Translations under genes and position numbers: made by a program
Shown here: positions 40,696 to 50,863 of the stretch, piece after piece
Position numbering within the stretch: the first letter of the stretch is position 1
Layout of the letters: every line of letters begins with the position of its first letter
NCBI GenBank assembly: GCA_933822405.4
Contig: CAKOGP040000002.1
Coordinates: 250,599 to 314,598 of the forward strand
Source of the DNA: Cylindrotheca closterium
Taxonomy: Eukaryota; Bacillariophyta; Bacillariophyceae; Bacillariales; Bacillariaceae
Length of the DNA stretch: 64,000 bases
Direction of reading: 5' to 3'
The notes under the pieces: generated by a model
What the model saw: only the letters and a program-made list of their open reading frames with translations
Told to the model about the DNA's origin: nothing
Databases searched by the model: none

Positions 40696-42237
40696 TTATC
40701 GTTGGAATTTCTTCACGACAAACAATTTGAAATCCAGCTTCTCAATACCCATTTTTCGTCCTTTTATCTTCATTATATATTCGAGTGACTCTTCCAATTG
40801 CAAGAGTGAAACGTGGACTCGAGCATAGGCCCCCTCTGTTCGAAATTCTGGTCTACCTACCAAATCCATCAACCAAAACTTGTTTGCACTCCCCTTGGGC
40901 GGCAGACAGATACAAAACGAACTGTTTTTCACTTCCATTACTACCACTTCCCATCCTGTTAGTTGTTCATTACGAACATTGGCCAACAAACGTCGCAATG
41001 ATCCATCTCCTTGAATATTCTCCGCCTCAAAAGCGCCCACCTTGACGGTGGATGAGATCAATCCCAGATCCCCCGTTCGACCAAATCGCATCAAGACCTT
41101 ACCAACATTGTATTCGTCCGTAGTTCCCGCTCTTTGAGACAAGGAATGTCCTTCTTTTACAATCGAGTTGAGGTAGGTCGAATTGACCATGCCGCCATTC
41201 AAAAAGTTACGGGCGGCAATGCAAGTACAAAATGGACGGGATCCGTCGTCGTAAGCCCCCTGATTGGTGACCACCATTTTGGGAACATTTTTGTTCGTTG
41301 GATTAACCGAAGTCTGATAGTTGGTGTAGGATGGTCTTGTTTTGGTCGCCTTTTCATGAGTATGATGGTGATGGTTGTGACCCGATACCAATATATCTTG
41401 TTCCTTTTTGCGCATGAGCTCAATTTGTTCTTGTTGGAGACGTTCTCGTTCTTCTTCTTCTCTCAAAAATTGATTGGCCCTTTCCCGGGCATCTCCATCT
41501 GTTTGACTTTTTGGATCGGGACTACCAATTTGGCACGAGTCCATGACGTCGCCCATAAAGGCTTGTCGGCTTTCCTTTTCCAAAAGCAAAAATCCAACCG
41601 CTTGATCCAAATCACCGTCCGAGACTTTCAAGGCTTGTTCCGCCTCATCCATGGGATATCCCATTTCCACCAGCTCCATTACCTTTTTGTCATCCACGCC
41701 ACCACCACTATCGTCTCGTATGCTCGAACTCATGCGCATGCCATCCATATCCGTAATGTCACTGACGGTCGATCGAAAGGAGGTCATGTGGGGGACGCTA
41801 ATGTTACCAAAACCTCGTTGCGGAATTTCATTTCCAGGAACAAAATCCATTCCACTAATCTTCAGGGCATCAAAGGTATCCTCTACAGGTGCTGGTGGTG
41901 GTGGTTGGGATTGTAAAGGGGGCTTTTTGAGATTGTTGCTGTTCTTGGCTGGCGGTCGTGGAGGGGGCGTCGAATATTGGGGAGGTGGTTTCAAGTTGCT
42001 AGTTGTAGGCTGACTGGGAGGCGGCATCTTGTCATAATAATCCGAAAAGGCATCTGCCTGTTTCGATGCAGCCGCTTGTGTGGATTCCCCGGTAAAACCA
42101 CCGCGATCGGACGAGCTGAGCATCAGAAATCCAACGGCTTGTTCCAGGTCACCGCCAGCAATGTCTAGCGCTTGTTCGGCTTCGGATTCAATATATCCCA
42201 TGGATATCAACTGTTCCACCTTTTCGGGCGCTGCCAT
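40696..42237 (-). CDS. Protein with two UBA domains and a C-terminal globular domain
   Basis: This has 513 residues from ATG 42237. UBA domains at about 4-41 (VEQLISMGYIESEAEQALDI) and 182-220 (VMELVEMGYPMDEAEQALKV) carry the MGY loop and the hydrophobic patch that binds ubiquitin. Between them is a Pro-rich linker (PPPSQP, PPPRPP). A charged coiled coil follows (about 255-285, REEEERERLQQEQIELMRKK) and then His-rich HNHHHHTH. Residues 335-513 look globular (FCTCIAARNFLNGGMVNSTY to KLDFKLFVVKKFQR) and may be the effector part; I do not recognise it. A ubiquitin receptor or adaptor is inferred. The gene is divergent from arsM. Confidence 0.82.
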   Translation of the reverse strand: MAAPEKVEQLISMGYIESEAEQALDIAGGDLEQAVGFLMLSSSDRGGFTGESTQAAASKQADAFSDYYDKMPPPSQPTTSNLKPPPQYSTPPPRPPAKNSNNLKKPPLQSQPPPPAPVEDTFDALKISGMDFVPGNEIPQRGFGNISVPHMTSFRSTVSDITDMDGMRMSSSIRDDSGGGVDDKKVMELVEMGYPMDEAEQALKVSDGDLDQAVGFLLLEKESRQAFMGDVMDSCQIGSPDPKSQTDGDARERANQFLREEEERERLQQEQIELMRKKEQDILVSGHNHHHHTHEKATKTRPSYTNYQTSVNPTNKNVPKMVVTNQGAYDDGSRPFCTCIAARNFLNGGMVNSTYLNSIVKEGHSLSQRAGTTDEYNVGKVLMRFGRTGDLGLISSTVKVGAFEAENIQGDGSLRRLLANVRNEQLTGWEVVVMEVKNSSFCICLPPKGSANKFWLMDLVGRPEFRTEGAYARVHVSLLQLEESLEYIMKIKGRKMGIEKLDFKLFVVKKFQR

Positions 42238-42607
42238 GGTTGTTGTCGTTGAGTTGTTGTCGAGTTGTTGTTGTTGTCTGTAGTGGGGAATAATAATATG
42301 AGAGAGTAAAAGTGTGACTGCATGCTCCTGTATTTTTGTTGATGGTGGTTCTTGTTCTCCGCAAGATCTAGATTTTGGTCATTTGAGTCATTCCTTTTTT
42401 ATTTTATACGGATTTGGAAGCTAGCTAAGTACGTTTTTGCGTTGCCTGGTCCATCGTGCGTCCGTCCCGAAAGCACAAGCCACATTTTAGAGTTCTTTTT
42501 TTCGTTTCCGGGAAGTTCGTGGACAGCTCACATCGAACGATTGCAAGTGCAAAGCGAGCACATATAATAATAACATACACATCAAAAGTCATTATTACTG
42601 TACCACA
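42238..42607. promoter_or_regulatory. Divergent promoter region, UBA protein / arsM
   Basis: No gene seen. A (GTT)n-rich stretch at 42240-42275 lies in the leader of the UBA gene. Confidence 0.35.
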
Positions 42608-43929
42608 ATGAAGCTTCTATTACCAGCCATCTTTGTTTCCGTTGGATCCGCCTTTGTGATTCCATCTTCCCATCAACCTCTCAGCTCTTCGCTCCAGGTG
42701 GTCAGCGATTTGTTTGTCGACGAAACCCGAGCTTCGGTCTCCAAGTACTATGGCGAAGAACTCAAAGGATCTGACGATTTGAAGACGAATGCTTGCTCTA
42801 CCGCTGCATCTCCACCAAAGTACATTCAAGATTGCATCAGCAACATTCACCCTGAAGTGGTTGCCAAGTATTACGGATGCGGGCTCTGCTTGCCCCAATA
42901 TCCTTTGGAAGGGGCCACCGTCTTGGATTTGGGAAGTGGATCCGGTCGTGATGTCTACATTGCCAGTCAATTGGTTGGCCCTAAGGGCAAGGTCAGTAAA
43001 AAGAAAGAGATGCTTTGGATTCTGTCACTCGTTCAAGATGGATTCCATTCTGCGAATCTATTCGTTTCTTTGAATGGTCTCCTATCGCTAACTTTTCCTT
43101 TTGCTCATATATTTCAATATTCCGATAGGTTGTTGGTGTCGACATGACGGATGAACAATTGGAAGTTGCCAATAAGCACTTGGATTACCATACCGAAAAG
43201 TTTGGCTTTTCAAATGTCGAATTCAAAAAGGGATACCTCGAAAATCTTGCCGATTTGAACTTGGAGGAAGGATCCTTTGATGTGATCATCTCCAATTGCG
43301 TCATCAACTTGTGTACCGACAAGGAAGCCGTCTTGAAGGAGTGCCTCAAATTGCTAAAGCCAGGTGGTGAATTGTATTTCTCCGATGTCTATTCCAATCG
43401 ACGTGTCCCCAAGGTCTTGCAAGAGGATGAAGTCTTGTGGGGCGAATGCTTGTCGGGTGCCTTGTACTGGAATGACTTTGAAAACTTGGCACGCAAGGTT
43501 GGCTTTGCGGACCCACGCTTGGTCGAAGACGCTCCCATCACCGTCCAAAATGCCGATATCGAACGATTGTTTTCGGAATCGGGCCATGATGCTCTTGAAT
43601 TCTACTCGGCGACCTACCGCTTGTGGAAAATGGACTTGGAACCACACTGCGAAGATTATGGGCAAGCTGTCATTTACAAGGGAACTATGGATAGATATCC
43701 CTCGGGTTGGTTGTTGGACAAGCACCACTTTTTTGAGACTGGAAAGATCCATCCAGTCTGTGGAAATACATGGAACATGTTGGAAAAGTCTCGATTGAAG
43801 GATGACTTTGAGTTCATTGGAAACTTTGATAAGCACTTCGGAATCTTTGAAGGATGTGGATCGACCATGCCATACGACAGTCAAGAGGCTTCGTCTGGAA
43901 AGGGAGAATCTACTGGAGGATGCTGTTAA
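42608..43929 (+). CDS. arsM: Arsenite methyltransferase, plastid-targeted
   Basis: Exons 42608-42991 and 43129-43929 (intron 137 bases, phase 0) give 394 residues. The enzyme methylates trivalent arsenic with SAM. The SAM site is VLDLGSGSG (105-113), and the splice falls just before VVGVDMT. Arsenic-binding cysteines expected in the family are seen: Cys63 (TNACST), Cys185 (SNCVINL) and Cys235 (LWGECLSGAL); CGLC at 91-94 and a terminal GGCC add further thiols. The C-terminal region has VCGNTWNML, as in other ArsM. The N-terminus (MKLLLPAIFVSVGSAF-VIP) is a signal peptide with an ASAF-like SAF, so plastid import is inferred. Confidence 0.94.
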
Positions 43930-44366
43930 CTAGGTAGCGATACCGGTACTGTACTGGTGATTGTACCTAACGATTCAAGTACTGGAAATTGTAGGGTTTA
44001 GGAACACTGAATATCAATATCTTCGTTTTCTAGTACCGTAGCAGTGGTGCTGAAAGAGGTTCACGTTCACAAGCCGACTGACTCTTGATAATCACATTAC
44101 TATCACTTGCACACAACTCTAGGTACATATTAAAGTTGAGAAGCGTACAGTATGGTAGTAGATGGTAGTATGCGAACTCTTCATTTGACGGTCCAAACTG
44201 TCATTCATTCCCAAGATTTCTCCCACGAATCTTTTTGGCACGACCTCCATGCTTTGTTGTTTGGGCGTACTGATTTAGTGTCTGATCTGACTGTCGTCAT
44301 TGTTTCGTAACAAAAACAAAACTGAAACTAATATCACGCACTGCAGTGCTTTTGCACAGGTATAGC
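43930..44366. other. Intergenic, no gene seen
   Basis: The 437 bases between two same-strand genes are rich in GTAC/TACTG words and contain no substantial frame. Confidence 0.4.
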
Positions 44367-45008
44367 ATGAAATCTTCCAGCTCCTTTACCGCTCGCAGCT
44401 CTGCATTAGCAGCTCTATCCGTTTCACTTATAGCCTGCATGGTCCCTGTGCAAGCACTTGCTCCAGTCTCCTTGTCGTCAAATTTACAAGTCCGGTCGAC
44501 AATCACCAAGCTCCACAACATATACGACGATTGGCGATCCGATGCTGTAGTGGATACCATGTTCCTGGATGAAGATAATGTCCGAATGGTATTGGAAGAA
44601 TTTATCGACTCGGATTATGGAGCACAGATGTTTGGTTGTCACGAACGGGCGGCATCCATTGGAGTGACGGGATATATTGAATTTGTCGAATTGTGTGGCC
44701 CGGAAGTGACACTTTCCTTGTCGGGGCAGTTTTGGCACCGCCGCGATACTGTACTGGGTAGAGCCGCCATGTGGCTCAATGCTCGAATGCCGGAGATTAC
44801 TGACGTTGTGGTTGCAGATCAGGACGAACTGAAGGACTTTGAAGATGTCTTGGATGATTTTGGCGAAGTACTTTACCAGAAGGATAAGCGGAGTCCAGAT
44901 TACAATGGGGACAGGGAAGCAATGGAATACCAAGGACGGGACCCTGATATGCGCGGCCCATTTCCTCAGGGACCAATGGGCTCTGGAACAATGATAAACC
45001 CAGTGTAA
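44367..45008 (+). CDS. Secretory or plastid-targeted protein of unknown function
   Basis: This has 213 residues from ATG 44367; the frame extends 7 codons further without ATG. Residues 1-33 form a signal peptide (SALAALSVSLIACMVPVQA). The mature part has an acidic helix with LDEDNVRMVLEEFIDSDYG, a compact middle (GCHERAASIGVTGYIEFVEL, VTLSLSGQFWHRRDTVLGRA) and a C-terminal helix LKDFEDVLDDFGEVLY before a disordered Gly/Pro tail (GPFPQGPMGSG). The middle looks strongly conserved in type, but I do not recognise the family. A plastid location is plausible since neighbours on both sides are plastid-targeted, yet no clear ASAF motif is present. Confidence 0.72.
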   Translation: MKSSSSFTARSSALAALSVSLIACMVPVQALAPVSLSSNLQVRSTITKLHNIYDDWRSDAVVDTMFLDEDNVRMVLEEFIDSDYGAQMFGCHERAASIGVTGYIEFVELCGPEVTLSLSGQFWHRRDTVLGRAAMWLNARMPEITDVVVADQDELKDFEDVLDDFGEVLYQKDKRSPDYNGDREAMEYQGRDPDMRGPFPQGPMGSGTMINPV

Positions 45009-45693
45009 GCTATCCAACTGGCTGTTGGTGGTCGTTTGGAATGCACATTGAAGTGATACCGGATGCACGAGAAACACACGAGGGCCCAAAGAAGACGACA
45101 AAGCCCCTTTTACAATACACACAGGCGCAAACAAAATTCTACGTAACTCAAATTTTAAAAATCGGAGACGACAGAGAGGGACGATGGCCAACAACTTCTG
45201 TTGGAGGATAATCAGGAGAGTAGGTGTGACAGCAGCCATATAGAACATCACTTTTTTAAAAACTAGGCTTTGATTCATCAAGTGAGCATATGGGGCCCGC
45301 ATGAACTTGCAAAATATTAAATATTTCTGTACTCATCGGGCCGCTATTTGGTACACTTGATCGTGTACAACGTCGTATTAAATTGAACTTGCTGCTTCTT
45401 CTTCTTTGTCATGTGCAGGCAGGTTTGCTTGCTTGGTAGGGAAGCACAATCCTTGCATTTGCAAACCCATGATTTACAACTCATTCCCACTAGCTTGCTA
45501 GCATTTGCAGGAGGAAGATGCATTTTCATCTTGTCAGCAAAAGTGCTGGCCTTTCAGAACATTCAAGATCCCAACGTTTGGTTCGCATTGGTCACAAAAA
45601 CGATAGTTTCAATCGTGACCCCAATCAAGTCGTGATAAACCTGCACTTTTTACATTTAGACGATCCTTGAAGGTCCCACAATATCTTCTCATC
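45009..45693. promoter_or_regulatory. Spacer with PTOX upstream block 1
   Basis: No gene seen in 685 bases. Positions 45421-45540 match the regions upstream of the other two PTOX genes (see 47004-47125 and 48643-48766), with shared words TTTACAACTCATTCCCACTA, CATTTGCAG and TTTTCATC. Confidence 0.45.
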
Positions 45694-46997
45694 ATGCAGA
45701 CAAAACCACTTCTATTAATTGTTATCCTCAGTCTCACATCAGTCACCTCCTTTCAGTCCACAGCTATTAGACGTGCACAGTATGCGAATCCCTCAAAGCT
45801 GCGTTCTCAGACCGTGAAGGATGAAGAAATAAGTGAAGAGCAGTCGTCAACTCCTTTCCTTGAGGACGATGACGGCATTTACTTCAAGAAGGGAGTTGGC
45901 GGTGGGTCCAACAGACCAGCATCGGCTTTCATCCTTGGCTCCGAAAACTTTGTAAAGCAATCCAAGGCTATCGGACTCCAAACGCTTGCAAAGATGGGAT
46001 TGACTGGAAAGGATTTCAATCCTGAAGAAATTCCACCGCAATCACTAAAACTGACCTTGAGCAACCAAGCTGTGAAAGACGCCGAAGTACGACGAGAAAC
46101 TCAGGAGGGACGAGTGGAAACCAACGCAGTCGCACGATTGCTCTATGATGTTGGATGCTATGTTCTCGATGAGCTATTTACCGACAGACCGATTGCTAGG
46201 TTCTGGTTTCTCGAAACCATTGCCAGGATTCCCTACTTCAGTTACATCAGTATGCTTCATCTTTATGAATCTTTTGGCTGGTGGCGGGGCGTTCAGCTGC
46301 GCAAAGTTCACAATGCAGAAGAGTACAACGAACTCCATCACCTCCTGTAAGAATCTCAATTGTTGTCGATGCAGCCAGTGAATCATAGTAGTTGATCTCA
46401 CCTCCTCTTTTTCGACCCTCAGGATCATGGAAGCACTTGGAGGCGATGCCGTTTGGAGCGATCGATTTCTTGGCTACCACATTGCTATTGGATATTATTG
46501 GGCGCTCATTATCGTATTCTTTTTCAGTCCCGCAGTGGCATATGAATTCATGGAGGTGAGTTCCTAGAGAATGCATATGGCTATCAGTACTGTCGAAGTC
46601 GCATCGCTCATAACTAATTTGATAACAGCTCCTTGAAAGTCATGCAGTGGATACATATTCAACTTTCTTGAACGAGAACGAGGAAACGTTGAAGAAGTTA
46701 CCTGCACCGGCCGTAGCTAAAGGTTATTACACTTCCGATGATCTCTACCTCTTTGATGACTTCCAAGTGAGCAAAAAGGCAGGTTCGCGAAGGCCTTCTT
46801 GCGACAATCTTTATGATGTCTTCCAGAACATTTGCGAGGACGAAGCGGAACATGTCAAGACAATGGTTGCTTGTCAGGACTATGCCCGTGTTGGGAAGCT
46901 GGTTGAATCTCCACATGTTCCAGCAATGAAGCGTAAAACCGGATCGAAGAAAGACGAGGAAGATTGGGGTAGTAGGAACGATGAAATGCAGCCATAG
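45694..46997 (+). CDS. PTOX: Plastid terminal oxidase, copy 1
   Basis: Exons 45694-46346, 46423-46555 and 46629-46997 (introns 76 and 73 bases) give 384 residues. PTOX passes electrons from plastoquinol to oxygen, forming water. The di-iron ligands are all present: Glu174 (FLETIA), Glu213 and His216 (NELHHL), Glu265 (LLESHA), Glu334 and His337 (EDEAEH). It follows PTOX, not mitochondrial AOX: ARIPYF, SFGWWR, LPAPAVAKGYYTSDDLYLFD and ENLYDVF-like DNLYDVFQNI. The N-terminus (MQTKPLLLIVILSLTSVTSF-QST) is a signal peptide with an ASAF-like TSF. It is the first of three tandem copies with the same exon structure. Confidence 0.94.
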
Positions 46998-47341
46998 GAA
47001 GACATATTTGCTTGTTGGACAAGCACAATCCATATATTTACGAATTCATTGTTTACAACTCATTCCCACTAGTTGCTGGTTGTGTATTTGCAGAACGAAG
47101 TTGAATTTTCATCATGCCAGCAACGTGAACATACCGTACCTGGTACAGTAATAACGGTAGTAATGGCCTTTTGAGAAAATTTGACTTGCGTTCGCATTGG
47201 TCTTCGGTCGCAGAAACGATGGAAATTTCGAACACTTCGAGTCGTGATGTGTTCCCTTTTCCCGCACCACGATCCTTTCATTTGTCGCCACTGTGCAGGT
47301 ACATCAGTATTAATATCTTTTCGATGCCACAACGTATCACC
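46998..47341. promoter_or_regulatory. Spacer with PTOX upstream block 2
   Basis: The block at 47004-47125 repeats that at 45421-45540. A second shared word, TCGAGTCGTGATGTGTTC, lies near 47238-47255 and recurs before copy 3. Confidence 0.45.
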
Positions 47342-48636
47342 ATGCTGGAAAAACTACTCCTATTGCTTGCTATTCTCAGTCTCACATCGGTCACCTCCTT
47401 CCAGTCCACGGGCATCAGACATGTGCAATATGCCAATCCCTCAAAGCTGCGTTCTCAGACGGTGAAGGACGAAGAAATAAGTGAAGAGTCAACTCGTCCT
47501 ATTGCTGAGGACCCTGACAGCATTTACTTCGAGAAGGGATTCGGAGGCGGGTCCAACAAACCAGCATCGGCTTTCATCCTCGGGTCTAAATTCTTTGTAA
47601 AGCAATCCAAGGCTCTCGGACTCCAAGGACTTGCAAATGTGGGATTGATTGGAAGGGATTTGAATCGCGAAGTGATTGCACCACAAAAACTGGGATTGAC
47701 CTTGAGTAACCAAGCCGTGAAGGACGCCGAAGTACGACGAGAAGCTCGAGACGGACGAGTGGAAACCAACGCCGTCGCACGAAAACTCTATGATGTCGGG
47801 TGCTATGTTCTCGACGAGCTGTTCACCGACAGACCGATTGCTAGGTTCTGGTTTCTCGAAACCATTGCCAGGATTCCCTACTTTACATATGTCAGTATGC
47901 TTCATCTCTATGAATCTTTTGGCTGGTGGCGAGGTGTTCAGCTGCGCAAAGTACACAATGCAGAAGAGTACAATGAACTCCATCACCTCCTGTAAGAATC
48001 TCAATGGGTTTTGATGTTGAAAGTGAATCATAGTAGTTCATCTCACCTCTTTTCGACTCACAGGATCATGGAGGCACTTGGAGGCGATGCCATTTGGAGC
48101 GATCGGTTTCTTGGCTACCACATTGCTATTGGATATTATTGGGCGCTCATTGTTGTATTCTTCTTTAGTCCCGCAGTGGCATACGAATTTATGGAGGTGA
48201 GTTCCTAGAGTATGAAAGGCTATCAGTACGTGCTTTGTAAGTTGCATCATAACTAATTTGATAACAGCTCCTTGAAAGTCATGCAGTGGATACATATTCA
48301 ACTTTCTTGAACGAGAACGAAGAAGAATTGAAGAAGTTACCTGCACCAGCCGTAGCAAAAAGCTATTACACTTCCGATGATCTCTACCTCTTTGATGACT
48401 TCCAAGTGAGCAAAAAGGCAGGTTCTCGAAGGCCTTCTTGCGATACTCTTTATGATGTCTTCCAGAACATTTGCGAGGACGAAGCGGAACATGTCAAGAC
48501 AATGGTTGCTTGTCAGGATTATGCCCGTGTTGGGAAGCTGGTTGAATCTCCACATGTTCCAGCAATGAAGCGTAAAACCGGATCGAAGAAAGACGAGGAA
48601 GATTGGGGTAGTAGGAACGATGAAATGCAGCCATAG
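47342..48636 (+). CDS. PTOX: Plastid terminal oxidase, copy 2
   Basis: Exons 47342-47991, 48064-48196 and 48268-48636 (introns 72 and 71 bases; phases 2 and 0, as in the other copies) give 383 residues. The start at 47342 (MLEKLLLLLAILSLTSVTSF) aligns with copies 1 and 3; an in-frame ATG at 47324 would add six residues. Exons 2 and 3 are almost identical to the other copies, and all six di-iron ligands are kept. Exon 1 is the most divergent of the three (for example REVIAPQKLGL for PEEIPPQSLKL), so the linker before the oxidase core is free to drift. Confidence 0.93.
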
Positions 48637-48898
48637 CAAGGCATGTTTGCTTTGTAGACAAACACAATCCATGTATTTGCAAATTCATTGTTTACAACTC
48701 GTTCCCACTAGTTGCTTGTTGTGTATTTGCAGAACGAAGTTGAGTTTTCATCTTGACAGCAATACGCACATACCGGTACTGTAGTAATGGCCTCTTGAGA
48801 ATTTTGAGAAAATCTGACTCCGTTCTCATGCATGCAGTGCAATACATCACTGTCATCATGCCTAGAGTACGTGTACCTGCTGGTACCAGTCAAGCAAG

Positions 48899-48931
48899 TC
48901 TCAGAAATCCCGCTTTACGGGATCTCTGAGA
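48899..48931. repeat. Strong hairpin, 14-bp stem with one mismatch
   Basis: Arms TCTCAGAAATCCCG and CGGGATCTCTGAGA flank a five-base loop CTTTA. It lies in the segment found only before PTOX copy 3. Confidence 0.75.
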
Positions 48932-48940
48932 TAGGCATTC

Positions 48941-48959
48941 CGGGTCCCTGTGTGACCCG
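48941..48959. repeat. Second hairpin, 6-bp stem
   Basis: CGGGTC and GACCCG are separated by CCTGTGT. It follows the stronger hairpin by nine bases. Confidence 0.55.
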
Positions 48960-49487
48960 AAACACCACAACCCGCAAGAAGCGAAAGAACCACAGAAACG
49001 AAGAAACAAGGGGAGGATGCCATAGTCGGCGATTGATAGTGGCGGCACCCACATGATCCGATTTGTCGATCGCGATATCATACGTGTGCTATGCCTCTTG
49101 TGGGAAGCCCACACTATAGGGTGATGAAGAAACCGACCAAGTGTGGCAGGGACGATTATCAACGAAGAAAGTTGTCAAACTCGATGGATTCGCTCTTGCC
49201 GAAGTTGTCAATCCTCTCAAGATATTCATCGACTTCGAATGGGCAATGTAAAGTTTCCATGTGCGCCTCCTCGGCATGGATTGAGGAATTGATTACACTC
49301 ATATCTGCAAGTGAGTGTGGGTTGACGAAAACTGACTTGAGTTCCCTACTGCAGTATGGCTTATCGAATTCTGATCAAGTCGAGTCGTGATGTGTTCTCA
49401 TTTCCTACTGTTCAGTACCATGTCACTTTCCCTTCATTTTTCGCCGCTGTGCAGGTATCTTCAAAGATCCCACAATATCTTCTCATC

Positions 49488-50782
49488 ATGCAGACAAAAC
49501 CACTTCTATTAATTGTTATCCTCAGTGTCACATCAGTCACCTCCTTTCAGTCCACAGCTCTTAGAAGTGTACAGTATGCCAATCCCTCAAAGCTGCGTTC
49601 TCAGACGGTGAAGGACAAAGAAATAAGTGAAGAGGAGTCAACTCCTTTCCTTGAGGACGATGGCAGCATTTATTTCAAGAAGGGAGTTGGTGGTGGATCC
49701 GACAGACCAGCGTCAGCTTTCATCCTTGGCTCCAAAAACTTTGTAAAGCAATCCAAGGCTATCGGACTCCAGACGCTTGCAAAGGTGGGATTGACTGGAA
49801 AGGATTTCAATCCTGAAGAAATTCCACCGCAATCACTAAAACTAACCTTGAGCAACCAAGCCGTGAAAGACGCCGAAATACGACGAGAAGCTCGAGACGG
49901 ACGAGTGGAAACCAACGCAGTTGCACGAAAACTCTACGATGTCGGATGCTATGCTCTAGATGAGCTATTTACCGACAGACCGATTGCTAGGTTCTGGTTT
50001 CTCGAAACCATTGCCAGGATTCCCTACTTTACATATGTCAGTATGCTTCATCTTTATGAATCTTTTGGCTGGTGGCGAAGTATTCAGCTGCGCAAAGTAC
50101 ACAATGCAGAAGATTACAATGAACTCCATCACCTCCTGTAAGAATCTCAATTGGTTTTGATGTTGAAAGAGAATCATAATTGCTCGTCTCACCTCTTTTC
50201 GACTCACAGGATCATGGAGGCACTTGGAGGCGATGCCATTTGGAGCGATCGATTTCTTGGCTACCACATTGCTATTGGATATTATTGGGCGCTCATTGTC
50301 GTATTCTTTTTCAGTCCCGCAGTGGCATACGAATTCATGGAGGTGAGTTCCTAGAGTATGAAAGGCTATCAGTACGTGCTTTGTAAGTTGCATCATAACT
50401 AATTTGATAACAGCTCCTTGAAAGTCATGCAGTGGATACATATTCAACTTTCTTGAACGAGAACGAAGAGGAATTGAAGAAGTTACCTGCACCAGCCGTG
50501 GCAAAAAGCTATTATACTTCCGATGATCTCTACCTCTTTGATGACTTCCAAGTGAGCAAAAAGGCAGGTTCGCGAAGACCTTCTTGCGACAATCTCTATG
50601 ATGTCTTCCAGAACATTTGCGAAGACGAAGCGGAACATGTCAAGACAATGGTTGCTTGTCAGGATTATGCCCGCGTTGGAAAGCTGGTGGAGTCTCCACA
50701 TGTTCCAGCAATGAAGCGTAAAACCGGATCGAAGAAAGACGAGGAAGATTGGGGTAGTAGGAACGATGAAATGCAGCCATAA
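49488..50782 (+). CDS. PTOX: Plastid terminal oxidase, copy 3
   Basis: Exons 49488-50137, 50210-50342 and 50414-50782 (introns 72 and 71 bases) give 383 residues. The signal peptide and first 40 residues follow copy 1 almost exactly (MQTKPLLLIVILSVTSVTSF), while introns and downstream exons follow copy 2, so exchange between copies is likely. All di-iron ligands are present. Within exon 1 changes are mostly conservative (CYALDELF for CYVLDELF). It ends 81 bases before the convergent FKGP gene. Its leader carries the extra segment described at 48637-49487, so its expression may differ from copies 1 and 2. Confidence 0.93.
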
Positions 50783-50863
50783 GAAGACATAATGCTAATC
50801 CAAAACCAAACCGAGCTATTACAAACCTCCCTTTTTGTAGTTTGGTGAATCTGATCTAAGGCT

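Larger units (their letters stand above)
48637..49487. other. Long spacer with PTOX upstream block 3 and an inserted segment
   Basis: The block at 48643-48766 matches those before copies 1 and 2, and similarity to the copy 2 leader continues to about 48824. It resumes near 49362 (AAGTCGAGTCGTGATGTGTT). The roughly 535 bases between are absent from the other leaders and contain two hairpins (48899-48931, 48941-48959). No gene is supported in it, although a 99-codon frame exists at 49091-49390. Confidence 0.5.

Noticed and set aside
45421..45540. Remnant 3' end of a lost fourth PTOX gene
   Set aside because: The block occurs before each of the three genes but not after the last one, and no PTOX exon remains upstream of it, so a shared 5' region explains it better.
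49091..49390. 99-codon plus-strand frame before PTOX copy 3
   Set aside because: It lies in the inserted spacer segment, has no recognised motif and runs into the PTOX leader; chance frames of this size are common.
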